From contig UREO01000004.1 in assembly GCA_900546895.1 (NCBI GenBank), forward strand, positions 1 through 27,651: a DNA stretch of 27,651 bases. The letters run 5' to 3'. Shown piece after piece: positions 7,872 to 15,243 of this stretch. The notes below the pieces were generated by a model that searched no databases, was not told the DNA's origin, and worked only from the letters and a program-made list of their open reading frames with translations. This DNA comes from an uncultured Oscillospiraceae bacterium (GTDB lineage: Bacteria; Bacillota; Clostridia; Oscillospirales; Acutalibacteraceae). How positions within the stretch are numbered: the stretch's first letter is position 1; each line of letters opens with the position of its first letter. Position numbers and translations under genes: made by a program.

Positions 7872-8861
7872 TCAGCGGGTGGAGTAGTCCTTTTCCAGCT
7901 TTTCGGGAGCATCCACCACGTCCGGCAGCTCGCTGAACATGGTCGTAGGACTGAACTCATCCGCGGAATAATGCCTGATAGCACGCGATATCCGGCGCAT
8001 GTTGGCCATGCACCCACGCATACATTTTTTCTCATTATGCAGTTTTAATACATACAAATAACAGCAGGCGCATGTTTTTCTGGTGAGCGCCAGATAGCTC
8101 TTCTTGTATTTTTCATAAAGTCCGTTTTTTTCTAGCGAAATACGGACCATGGCGATCGCGCGGATGAAGTCGTTGATCTTGTCCGCATTCATGGTCGCCA
8201 AGGTGCTGGCCGGATGCTGATTATAGTAGTAGAGCGGGCGGTCGATGACAACCACCTGGTTTGCATGTACAAAAATTTTGTTCGCAACGGCCATATCTTC
8301 AAAGCACATGGTCGGGAACTTGATATCATAATCTGTAAAAAGGGAGCGTTTATACATCTTGTTCCAAACAAGACTCTGAATTTCCACATCGCGCAGAAGC
8401 TTTTTCATCGCCTCGGCGGGCTTCAAAATTCCGCGGCAGCGGAACGGATATTCAAACAGGAAATCATTTTCAACAAAGTGGAAATAGTAATAACAGCTGG
8501 CGATATCGCTGCCCGTGTCCACACAGGCGTTGTACAGCTCTTCCAGATAAGTGGGCGAGACATAGTCGTCGCTGTCCACAAAACAGACGTATTCGCCGCG
8601 CGCGGCCGCAAGGCCGTTGTTGCGCGCATTGGCGATGCCGCCGTTTTTCTGGTCAATCACCTTTACAAAATCGTATCGCTCCTCAAAACGGCGGAGAATA
8701 TTGAGGGAGTCGTCTTTGGAGCCGTCGTTGACGGCGATAATTTCAAAATCGCTAAATGTCTGATCGACCAAAGAAGACAGGCATTTGCCGATATATTTTT
8801 CAACATTGTAGACCGGTATGATAACGCTAATCTTTGGCGCAGCTACCTTTTCAGACAACAT
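7872..8861 (-). CDS. Family 2 glycosyltransferase
   Basis: Inverting GT-A-fold glycosyltransferase of 329 residues. The N-terminal domain has VSVIIPVYN-type sequence at 11-19, the nucleotide-binding NDGSKDDS (45-52), the GGIANARNNGL acceptor-side motif and the metal-binding DSDD (96-99). The C-terminal third is basic and Cys-rich (CACCYLYVLKLHNEKKCMRGC), unlike the catalytic part. No transmembrane helix is obvious, so it is cytoplasmic or membrane-associated. AAAGGA lies seven bases before the ATG at 8861. It is the first gene of a probable unit with the UPF0104 protein (24-bp gap) and perhaps nadE. Sugar donor and acceptor cannot be told from sequence. Confidence 0.9.
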   Translation of the reverse strand: MLSEKVAAPKISVIIPVYNVEKYIGKCLSSLVDQTFSDFEIIAVNDGSKDDSLNILRRFEERYDFVKVIDQKNGGIANARNNGLAAARGEYVCFVDSDDYVSPTYLEELYNACVDTGSDIASCYYYFHFVENDFLFEYPFRCRGILKPAEAMKKLLRDVEIQSLVWNKMYKRSLFTDYDIKFPTMCFEDMAVANKIFVHANQVVVIDRPLYYYNQHPASTLATMNADKINDFIRAIAMVRISLEKNGLYEKYKKSYLALTRKTCACCYLYVLKLHNEKKCMRGCMANMRRISRAIRHYSADEFSPTTMFSELPDVVDAPEKLEKDYSTR

Positions 8862-8972
8862 CAGCTCATCCTTTCTTGGTCTGCGGCAAAACAGCCGCCT
8901 TTTTGGAATAATATCGTTTTAAACAGTATGTTGTTTATTTTGTTTGCATAGTGAAAGAATATCCTGTTCTCA

Positions 8973-9000
8973 TTTTTACAGAAATAAGACAAAAAGTCAA
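8973..9000 (-). promoter_or_regulatory. Possible promoter of the glycosyltransferase unit
   Basis: On the minus strand TTGACT (plus 8995-9000) and TAAAAA (plus 8973-8978) are 16 bp apart, in the 188-bp gap before the glycosyltransferase gene. The -35 is good and the -10 moderate. The distance to the start codon is about 110 bp, so a long leader would be expected. Confidence 0.4.
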
Positions 9001-9004
9001 GTCC

Positions 9005-9040
9005 AATTTAAAACCAGGGTGCAGCTTGAGCCACACCCTG
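9005..9040 (-). terminator. Rho-independent terminator after the VanW gene
   Basis: The minus-strand stem CAGGGTG/CACCCTG (plus 9034-9040 with 9015-9021), with a short inner GC stem, is followed by GTTTTAAATT, just past the VanW stop. Confidence 0.65.
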
Positions 9041-9049
9041 AAAATCCGG

Positions 9050-10702
9050 TTATTCAGGAATAATAACATTCGCCGGAACCGTGTCGGACTCGGTGTCGCC
9101 GGGCTGCCCGCCGTTGTCCTGACTCGCCTGGGAGGACGCTGGGAAGGAACTGCCCGCACCCGGTGAAGAGGAAGAACCTGCCGGTTTAGAGGAACCGGCG
9201 GGCGGTTTGGAAGAACTTGCCGGTTTAGAAGAAGAGGTGGACGCGGGATTGCCGCTCACCGTGGTTCCGGGGCCTATGGAATAATACGCGGGCTGCGCGC
9301 GATAATAGGAGGAGGGCAGGTTTTCCGTTTTTACCACAGCGCCGTTTTTATAGAAAACACGCTGCGCAGTCGCCCTTGCTCCCGTACGCGCTTTGGAGTC
9401 CAGCTTGACGACCCCTTTCGCCAGCGTTTTATCAACAATGTACTTCGGGGCGGTCGGCGCGGCAATGGTTTCCGTCTTCTGCGAGGTGATGGTTATACGA
9501 TCATAATCCGGCGACTGGTACCCGTAAAGTGTTACGGTAAGCACCTTTCCTTTGATGCCGGAAACAATGTAGACGGGATACTCCGTGGGATTCTGGAATT
9601 TGAAATCCAGCTCCGGGTAACTGACCGCTGCGTCCTGGCCGATCGGGCAATAGCTGGACTGAAGCGTATGGTTGGAGCGCCGAGTGATCTTCATATTGGA
9701 GCGGAGCGCCGCGCCGTAAACAGTGGTGGACGCCTGACAGATTCCGCCGCCGTAGGACTGGATCAGCCTGCCGTTCAGAATCGCTCCCGCCTCACGAAAG
9801 CCGCTCGCCTTGCTGGTAGAGTCTCCGACGATCCCGTTGAAGGAGAACGTACCGCCCGCCGGAATACAGGTCCCGTTGATTTTAGAGAGGGCCAGCGCCA
9901 TGTTGTGAGTGCCGTTCGCGGTGTTGGTGGACGTGGTGCTGTAGGTTCCCAGCTTCTGCAGGTGGCTTTTCACCTCCGCAATGGTTTTGCTGAACGGAAC
10001 CACCGTCGTCGGAACTTTCACCGTTCCGGTGCGGGGGCCGTTGATCAGCGCTTCCACCTGTGTGTAAAGCCTGTTCTCATCGACCGAGAGGCCGTTTTTA
10101 CCGTCGGTATAACGGAAGGTCGCGGTTTTCGTGTCAAAGGAAGCCACCGTCGCGTCGACCGGGTCATAGGCAATTCCCTTGACCGTCTCTTTCAGCTTGG
10201 CGTCCAGATTATCGTAATTCATCGTATTGGTGACATTGTACGTTTTAGGAGCAGTCTGCAGCGCCAGCACTTGCTGATAACGCTCTTCCCTATCCCCCGT
10301 GCGCGCATAGGCATACGCCTCTTTCAGCACGGCGTCCGTATTGAACTGGAAGTTGAGGTCGTCCTCGGTCAGCTGCCAGGTTTTATCCTGATAAACGATC
10401 CTGATATCGTATTTGTCGCGCAGTGCCGGCTCGGCCGCGGTAACGGCGGCTTTGGCCTGCTCCATGGTCTTTCCGCCCAGATCGACGCCGGCGACGACGA
10501 TTCCCTTATAAAAAGTATCCACGTCTATTGCCGCCGCAACCTCCTGGCGGTGCCGATAAGCCTCATACAGCTGTTTGCCGAACAGGCCGCCGACCGTAGC
10601 AAGCAGGACCACACCGGCAATAACAGCCGCGATCCTTGCGCGTTTTTTTCCGCCGGAGTTCGGCGCCCCGGAAGAAATATCGATCCCATTTGCATCGGTC
10701 AT
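9050..10702 (-). CDS. Membrane-anchored VanW family protein
   Basis: Predicted cell-envelope protein of 550 residues. A basic cytoplasmic N-terminus (KKRAR) precedes one transmembrane helix (about 23-42). Next comes a peptidoglycan-binding-like region (about 60-250, with GIVVAGVDLGGKTMEQA and a second copy of the pattern). The VanW domain follows (about 262-380; IPAGGTFSFNGIVG, GGGICQASTTVYGAAL, RSNHTLQSSYCPIGQDAAV). A G5-like stretch comes next, and a Ser/Pro/Lys/Gly-rich tail ends the protein. VanW domains are named for vancomycin clusters but have no proven biochemical role, and most, like this one, occur away from resistance genes. The ATG at 10702 has GGGAGG six bases upstream; in-frame codons further upstream lack one. 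It is monocistronic with its own promoter and terminator. Confidence 0.9.
   Translation of the reverse strand: MTDANGIDISSGAPNSGGKKRARIAAVIAGVVLLATVGGLFGKQLYEAYRHRQEVAAAIDVDTFYKGIVVAGVDLGGKTMEQAKAAVTAAEPALRDKYDIRIVYQDKTWQLTEDDLNFQFNTDAVLKEAYAYARTGDREERYQQVLALQTAPKTYNVTNTMNYDNLDAKLKETVKGIAYDPVDATVASFDTKTATFRYTDGKNGLSVDENRLYTQVEALINGPRTGTVKVPTTVVPFSKTIAEVKSHLQKLGTYSTTSTNTANGTHNMALALSKINGTCIPAGGTFSFNGIVGDSTSKASGFREAGAILNGRLIQSYGGGICQASTTVYGAALRSNMKITRRSNHTLQSSYCPIGQDAAVSYPELDFKFQNPTEYPVYIVSGIKGKVLTVTLYGYQSPDYDRITITSQKTETIAAPTAPKYIVDKTLAKGVVKLDSKARTGARATAQRVFYKNGAVVKTENLPSSYYRAQPAYYSIGPGTTVSGNPASTSSSKPASSSKPPAGSSKPAGSSSSPGAGSSFPASSQASQDNGGQPGDTESDTVPANVIIPE
9138..9245 (-). repeat. Low-complexity Ser/Pro/Ala/Gly-coding repeat in the VanW tail
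   Basis: Imperfect in-frame repeats of units such as SSKPA and SSKPAG encode the C-terminal tail; at DNA level GCCGGTTTAGA recurs (about 9179-9190 and 9219-9230). This is typical of wall-spanning linkers, and its copy number may vary between strains. Confidence 0.65.
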
Positions 10703-10765
10703 ATTGGGCCTCCCAAATAACAGTAAATTCTCAAGTTGCTGATACATCCTCGAAATGCTGGTATC

Positions 10766-10794
10766 ATTATATAACGCGGCCCGGTAAAAGTAAA
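10766..10794 (-). promoter_or_regulatory. Promoter of the VanW gene
   Basis: On the minus strand TTTACT (plus 10789-10794) and TATAAT (plus 10766-10771) are 17 bp apart, about 60 bp before the ATG. The -10 is perfect and the -35 matches four of six. Confidence 0.7.
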
Positions 10795-10849
10795 GTTACA
10801 GCTTTATAACCGGCTGCGGGCTGCGGGCGGGGCTTTGAGGGAATTTTAA

Positions 10850-10878
10850 TGGCAACTTTTATAAATATATGATATAAT
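10850..10878 (+). promoter_or_regulatory. Extended -10 promoter of the glycolipid glycosyltransferase gene
   Basis: TGATATAAT (10870-10878) gives an extended -10 with a perfect TATAAT. The -35 position (TGGCAA, 10850-10855) is weak, as is common with extended -10 promoters. The distance to the GTG start is about 107 bp; nothing else is seen in that leader. Confidence 0.6.
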
Positions 10879-10985
10879 TACCAAAGATATGGCAATCCGG
10901 AAAAAGCGGTTACAGGTTTCCCGTTTCTTTTCAGATCAGCCGCAGTATGATGGGAAATACGTTCCCTGACTAAAGGAGGATTGGT

Positions 10986-12107
10986 GTGAAGATCTTAATT
11001 CTTTCGGCTGCAACGGGCGGAGGACATCTGAGAGCCTCCCATGCCATTGAAAAATATATTGCAGAAAATTCCACGGGCAACGAGGTGGCCGTGGTCGACG
11101 CACTGAAGAGCATCAACGCCATCTTGGACAAGACGGTCTGCGAGGGGTACCATTTTCTGGCAACCAAAACGCCGAAGGTGTTTGGGCAGCTTTACCGGAA
11201 AACCAATCAGGATAGCCTGCTTGCCAATCTGGTGACCCGTTTTTCCAGCGCGTTCAGCCAGAAGCTGATCCCGCTGATGGAGGAGCAGAAGCCAAACGTG
11301 ATTATCTCCACTCATCCGTTTGCAACGGAAATGGTTTCCCACTTAAAGGGCAAGGGGATCGTAAAGGCCCCGCTGATCTGCCTGATGACGGACTACGGTC
11401 CACACCGGGCGTGGATTGCGGAGCATGTGGACGCGTATATCGTTTCCACAAAAGATATGATTCCGGAAATGAACGCGATGGGCGTCCCCACCGAAAAGAT
11501 TTATCCGTTCGGCATTCCCGTGGGGGATGTTTTCTACAGCAAGGGCGACAGGCCCGCCCTGTTGAAAAAATTCGGTCTGGACGGGGACCTGCCGACCATC
11601 CTGATTATGGCGGGCAGCTTCGGCGTCACCAACATCATGAAAATCTATAAGCACCTGACGCAGCTTCCCATCGAGTTTCAGGCGATCGTCATCACCGGCC
11701 GCAACCAGAAGCTGTATGAGGCTTTCACCCCGGTGATCGCGCAGAGCCCCAAAAAGACCAAGCTGGTCTTTTTCACCGACGAAGTGGAAAATTATATGCA
11801 CGCGTCCGACCTGATTATCACCAAGCCCGGCGGGCTGACCGTTTCGGAAGCGCTTGCGTGCAACATCCCGCTGGCGGTGTTTGACGCGATTCCCGGTCAG
11901 GAGGAGGACAACGCAAACTTCCTGCTTTCCCACAACATGGCGGTCAAGCTGGAAAAAGGCGTCGATCCGGGCGAAACTATTCTCTCCCTGCTGGAGGATA
12001 ACAAGCGTCTGGAGGAAATGCGGGCCTCTTTGAAGACCTTTGACACCTCCCAGTCAGGGAAAAACATTTTTTCCCTGATCAACGAGCTGTCGGAGCGCAA
12101 TTCATAA
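10986..12107 (+). CDS. MGDG synthase/UgtP-type glycosyltransferase (GT28, diacylglycerol glucosyltransferase-like)
   Basis: GT-B fold enzyme of 373 residues expected to transfer a hexose from a UDP-sugar to diacylglycerol, making membrane glycolipids that can also anchor lipoteichoic acid. N-terminal acceptor-side motif ATGGGH (9-14) and the MGDG-synthase region with STHPFATEMV (108-117) are visible. The C-terminal nucleotide-binding half has the KPGGLTVSEAL motif (280-290) and FDAIPGQEEDNA (299-310). These separate it from MurG, its closest relative. Start is GTG at 10986 with AGGAGG six bases upstream. No transmembrane helix is seen, consistent with a peripheral membrane enzyme. It has its own promoter and a terminator at 12173. 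Processivity (mono- versus diglucosyl) cannot be judged. Confidence 0.88.
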   Translation: MKILILSAATGGGHLRASHAIEKYIAENSTGNEVAVVDALKSINAILDKTVCEGYHFLATKTPKVFGQLYRKTNQDSLLANLVTRFSSAFSQKLIPLMEEQKPNVIISTHPFATEMVSHLKGKGIVKAPLICLMTDYGPHRAWIAEHVDAYIVSTKDMIPEMNAMGVPTEKIYPFGIPVGDVFYSKGDRPALLKKFGLDGDLPTILIMAGSFGVTNIMKIYKHLTQLPIEFQAIVITGRNQKLYEAFTPVIAQSPKKTKLVFFTDEVENYMHASDLIITKPGGLTVSEALACNIPLAVFDAIPGQEEDNANFLLSHNMAVKLEKGVDPGETILSLLEDNKRLEEMRASLKTFDTSQSGKNIFSLINELSERNS

Positions 12108-12172
12108 AAAAAGCCAAAAATCGCGGCTTCTCTGACAAAGCATACCATAAATTTTATATACAGCATAAAAAT

Positions 12173-12217
12173 GCGCCTTGAGACGGCTTTACAGCCCTCA
12201 TCAAGACGCTTTTTTTG
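12173..12217 (+). terminator. Rho-independent terminator after the glycolipid glycosyltransferase gene
   Basis: The outer stem GCGCCTTGA/TCAAGACGC (one mismatch) and an inner GACGGCT/CAGCCCTC stem (12173-12209) are followed by a run of seven T. It lies 65 bp after the stop codon. Confidence 0.75.
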
Positions 12218-12260
12218 TCCTCTTTTTACAGCAATTCCATTTCAGTTTGCGAAATAAAGC

Positions 12261-12295
12261 GCGTTCCTCCCCCGCCTTCGGCGGGGGAGGAACGC
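12261..12295. repeat. Perfect 16-bp GC-rich palindromic hairpin
   Basis: GCGTTCCTCCCCCGCC (12261-12276) pairs perfectly with 12280-12295 around a TTC loop. It lies 26 bp past the fur-family stop codon, so it may end that transcript, but only GCTTTATTT follows it on the minus strand. It could also be a dispersed palindromic element. The stretch 12108-12321 holds this and the preceding terminator and no gene. Confidence 0.6.
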
Positions 12296-12321
12296 AACCT
12301 TGTTGCAGAATCAACTCCCTT

Positions 12322-12729
12322 TTACTGATCCTGCGTTTCCCGCGCTTTTTCACGCCGGACGCATTTGGGGCATTTCCCGTAAATGGTGAGCGTGTGCCCC
12401 TCTATTTCATAGCCCGTGTCGTGGGCCAGTCCCTGCTCAATTCCGGTCAGAGGACAATCCTCTATCCTGATTTTGGCGCTGCATTCGGTGCAGATCAGAT
12501 AATGCCCGTGATGCTCCTGCGCAATGGAATATCGCACGATCCCGTCTCTCCAGACGTCTTTTTTAATCAAGCCGTCCCCGGCGAAGCGCTCCAGATTGCG
12601 GTAAACGGTGGAGAGGGCCAGACTTGGATATTCGGCCTTCAGCGCCGCAAAAATATTCTCTGCGCTCACAGGGTCGCTGCTCTGCTTCAGAATCCGCATA
12701 ATGGCGCAACGCTGTTTTGTGTTTTTCAC
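12322..12729 (-). CDS. Fur-family metal-dependent repressor
   Basis: Winged-helix repressor of 135 residues. The DNA-binding helix region has PVSAENIFAALKAEYPSLALSTVYRNLERF (20-49). The metal/dimer domain has EHHGHY (72-77) and two CxxC pairs for structural zinc (Cys80/Cys83 and Cys120/Cys123). The GTG at 12729 is preferred because GGAGAGG lies about eight bases upstream; the longer in-frame ATG form starting at 12777 adds unrelated residues. Whether it senses iron (Fur), zinc (Zur) or peroxide (PerR) cannot be settled by eye. It is transcribed divergently from the cysteine desulfurase operon. A palindrome over its own -10 suggests autoregulation. Confidence 0.88.
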   Translation of the reverse strand: MKNTKQRCAIMRILKQSSDPVSAENIFAALKAEYPSLALSTVYRNLERFAGDGLIKKDVWRDGIVRYSIAQEHHGHYLICTECSAKIRIEDCPLTGIEQGLAHDTGYEIEGHTLTIYGKCPKCVRREKARETQDQ

Positions 12730-12783
12730 CGTTTTTTCCTCTCCTCTCTGTTCCGGATACGGGTTCCGAGCCGGCATCCCGTC

Positions 12784-12818
12784 TTTGTTTATTATAATAC
12801 AAATTCATAAAAATGCAA
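12784..12818 (-). promoter_or_regulatory. Promoter of the fur-family gene with overlapping palindrome
   Basis: On the minus strand TTGCAT (plus 12813-12818) and TATAAT (plus 12791-12796) are 16 bp apart. A 20-bp imperfect palindrome (TTTGT...ACAAA, 12784-12803) with ATTATAAT at its centre covers the -10. This is AT-rich and PerR/Fur-box-like, and is a candidate operator. Confidence 0.55.
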
Positions 12819-12839
12819 ATCGCCTAGGGGGTGTTTTCA

Positions 12840-12868
12840 TTGCTCAAAACACATGCAAGGTGTATAAT
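12840..12868 (+). promoter_or_regulatory. Promoter of the cysteine desulfurase-thiI-cinA-sortase operon
   Basis: TTGCTC (12840-12845) and TATAAT (12863-12868) are 17 bp apart, with a perfect -10, about 35 bp before the GGAGG ribosome site at 12892-12896. No other promoter or terminator is evident until 19888. Confidence 0.65.
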
Positions 12869-12904
12869 ATAGTAATATCAATTAATGACTTGGAGGTATC
12901 CCCA

Positions 12905-14041
12905 TTGGGTGAAATATATCTTGACAACTCCTCCACCACCATGGTTTGCAGAGAGGCCGCCGACAAAGTGATGGAGATGATGACGGACAATTACGGAAAC
13001 CCCTCCAGCCTTCACACGAAAGGCTTTTACGCCGAACAGGAGCTTTCCGCGGCAAGACAGGAAATCGCTGATCTCCTCGGTGTTTTACAGGAAGAAATCT
13101 ACTTTACCTCCGGCGGGACGGAAAGCAACAACCTTGCGGTTTTCGGCGCGGCACACGCAATGCGCCGCCGGGGGAACCACATTGTAACCACGATGATTGA
13201 GCACCCGTCCGTACTCAACACGATGGCGCAGCTTGAGAAAGAGGGGTTTGCCGTTACCTATCTGAAACCGGACGGCGGCGGAAAAATCAAGCCCGAGCAG
13301 GTTTTTCGCGCGGTGACGCCGCGCACCGTTCTGGTCAGCATGATGTGTGTGAACAACGAGGTCGGCACCTTCCTTCCGCTGGAAGCGGTTCCCGCCGCGA
13401 TTGCCGCCGCGAAAGCCCCGGCGCTTTTTCATGTCGACGCGGTACAGGCATTTGGCAAAATCCCATTAAAACCGGGCAGACTAAAAATCGATCTGATGAG
13501 TATGAGCGCACATAAAATTCACGGACCGAAGGGCGTGGGCGCGCTGTACCTGCGAAAGGGCGTGCACCTCGTTCCGCGCGCCTATGGCGGCGGGCAGGAA
13601 AAGAATATTCGCCCCGGAACGGAAAGCGCCCCGCTGATTGCGGGCTTCGGCGCAGCGGTCCGGGCATTGCCGGAACCCGGCGCCCAAATGGAAACCATGG
13701 CAAGGCTCAGCTCGTACTGCCGCAGAAGGCTGCTGGAAATCGGCGGCGTCACGCTGAATTCCCCCGAGGACGCCATCCCGTATATTGTGAATTTCTCCGC
13801 CGGCGGCGTGCGCGCGGAAACCATGCTGCACTATCTCTCCGCCAAAGAAATTTACGTTTCCTCCGGCTCCGCCTGCTCCAAAGGAAAGGCGAGCCATGTG
13901 CTGGCCGCTATGGGCCTTCCGCACGGCCGGATCGCCTCCTCCCTGCGGCTCAGCTTTTCCCGCTACAATACCCGCGAGGACATTGATGAACTGGCGGACG
14001 CTTTAAGAGAGGGGCTTTCCTCACTGACTAAAAAACCGTAA
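12905..14041 (+). CDS. Cysteine desulfurase, NifZ/IscS-like, dedicated to ThiI
   Basis: PLP enzyme that removes sulfur from cysteine and hands it on as a persulfide. The 378-residue protein shows the aminotransferase class V motifs: GNPSSLH (31-37), His100 stacking on PLP (TMIEHPSV), SAHKIHGPKG with the PLP lysine Lys204, and the catalytic cysteine Cys324 in SSGSACSKG. Start is TTG at 12905, eight bases after GGAGG (12892-12896), matching the family N-terminus LGEIYLDNSSTT. The open frame further upstream crosses the promoter and is not coding. It lies 13 bp before thiI, as in the B. subtilis nifZ-thiI pair, so tRNA 4-thiouridine synthesis is its likely purpose rather than general Fe-S assembly. 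Confidence 0.92.
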   Translation: MGEIYLDNSSTTMVCREAADKVMEMMTDNYGNPSSLHTKGFYAEQELSAARQEIADLLGVLQEEIYFTSGGTESNNLAVFGAAHAMRRRGNHIVTTMIEHPSVLNTMAQLEKEGFAVTYLKPDGGGKIKPEQVFRAVTPRTVLVSMMCVNNEVGTFLPLEAVPAAIAAAKAPALFHVDAVQAFGKIPLKPGRLKIDLMSMSAHKIHGPKGVGALYLRKGVHLVPRAYGGGQEKNIRPGTESAPLIAGFGAAVRALPEPGAQMETMARLSSYCRRRLLEIGGVTLNSPEDAIPYIVNFSAGGVRAETMLHYLSAKEIYVSSGSACSKGKASHVLAAMGLPHGRIASSLRLSFSRYNTREDIDELADALREGLSSLTKKP

Positions 14042-14054
14042 CAGGAGAATTTAA

Positions 14055-15230
14055 ATGGAAGAAATCATCTTAATTAAACTGGGAGAAATGGTTCTTAAGG
14101 GGCTGAACCGGAATGTGTTCGAGGCCGCCCTGATCCGGAATATCAAGCGTCGTTTGAATCCTCTGGGCGGTTTTGACGTAAAGACCGCCCAGTCGACCGT
14201 TTACGTTACCCCCCGCGAAGGAGCCGATCTGGACGCGGCGGTGGAACGGGTTGCCAAAATATTCGGGATTGCTGCGCTTTCACGCGCCTGTGTGGTAAAA
14301 AAAGAGATGAGCGCCATTCTGGAAGCGTCCGCCGAATACCTGAAGCCGGAGCTGCTGGCCGCGAAAAGTTTCAAGGTAGAAACAAAGCGCGCCGATAAGA
14401 TTTTCCCGCTGAAATCGCCGGAGATTTCCGCACAGGTGGGCGAATACCTGCTGGAGCGGTATCCGCACCTGTGCGTAGACGTACACGACCCCGACATCAC
14501 CGTGCGGGTAGAGGTACGCGATTTCGGAGCCTACGTTCACGGGCCGGCACTGAAAGGCGCGGGCGGAATCCCGGTGGGCACCGGCGGAAACGCCGCCATC
14601 CTGATCAGCGGCGGAATCGACAGTCCCGTCGCCGCGTGGACAATGGCAAAACGCGGGCTGGAACTGACCGCCGTCCACTTTGCCAGCCCGCCGTACACCA
14701 GCGAGCGCGCGGAACAGAAGGTGCACCGGCTGCTGGCCCGCGTCGGCGAATACTCCGGCAGGATGAACCTGTTTACCGTTCCGTTCGCAAAGGTGCAGGA
14801 GGAAATCATGGCGAAATGCCCGGAAGACCTGTTTACCCTGATTATGCGGCGGTTTATGATGCGGATCGGCGAAAAAATCGCCCGCAGGGAAAACTGTTCC
14901 GCGCTGATTACCGGCGAAAGCCTGGGCCAGGTGGCAAGCCAGACCCTGCGGGCAATCGTCTGCACCGATCAGGCTGCCGGGATGCCGGTCCTGCGTCCTC
15001 TGATCGGAATGGACAAGTTGGAAATCATTGAAATTTCGCGCAGGATCGATACCTTCGACATCTCAATCGAGCCGTTCGAGGACTGCTGCACCGTGTTCAC
15101 ACCGAAGCATCCGCGCACACAGCCCAGGCTTCCGGAGCTTTTGGAGGCGGAACAGGCGCTGGATTGCGAAAGCCTGATCGGGGAATGTGTCCAAAACGCC
15201 GTACTTACAAAAATCTATCCGAATCAATAG
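14055..15230 (+). CDS. thiI: tRNA 4-thiouridine sulfurtransferase ThiI
   Basis: Puts sulfur into uridine 8 of tRNA, using ATP to adenylate the base and persulfide from the neighbouring desulfurase. The 391-residue protein has the N-terminal ferredoxin-like plus THUMP region (about 60-165), the GGIPVGTGG linker, and the PP-loop SGGIDS (185-190). It ends after EDCCTVFTPKHPRTQP without a rhodanese domain. This short form is normal in Firmicutes, where NifZ supplies sulfur directly. AGGAG is seven bases before the ATG. It lies 13 bp after the desulfurase and 13 bp before cinA, in the same operon. Confidence 0.95.
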   Translation: MEEIILIKLGEMVLKGLNRNVFEAALIRNIKRRLNPLGGFDVKTAQSTVYVTPREGADLDAAVERVAKIFGIAALSRACVVKKEMSAILEASAEYLKPELLAAKSFKVETKRADKIFPLKSPEISAQVGEYLLERYPHLCVDVHDPDITVRVEVRDFGAYVHGPALKGAGGIPVGTGGNAAILISGGIDSPVAAWTMAKRGLELTAVHFASPPYTSERAEQKVHRLLARVGEYSGRMNLFTVPFAKVQEEIMAKCPEDLFTLIMRRFMMRIGEKIARRENCSALITGESLGQVASQTLRAIVCTDQAAGMPVLRPLIGMDKLEIIEISRRIDTFDISIEPFEDCCTVFTPKHPRTQPRLPELLEAEQALDCESLIGECVQNAVLTKIYPNQ

Positions 15231-15243
15231 CGGGGGAAAAAGA

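Noticed and set aside
9050..10702. Vancomycin resistance gene
   Set aside because: The VanW domain is named for resistance clusters but no vanHAX-type ligase, dehydrogenase or dipeptidase is nearby. VanW proteins are common without resistance.
12608..12904. N-terminal extension of the cysteine desulfurase
   Set aside because: The extension would cross the operon promoter and the fur-family gene and shows no family homology. The TTG at 12905 has a good ribosome site.
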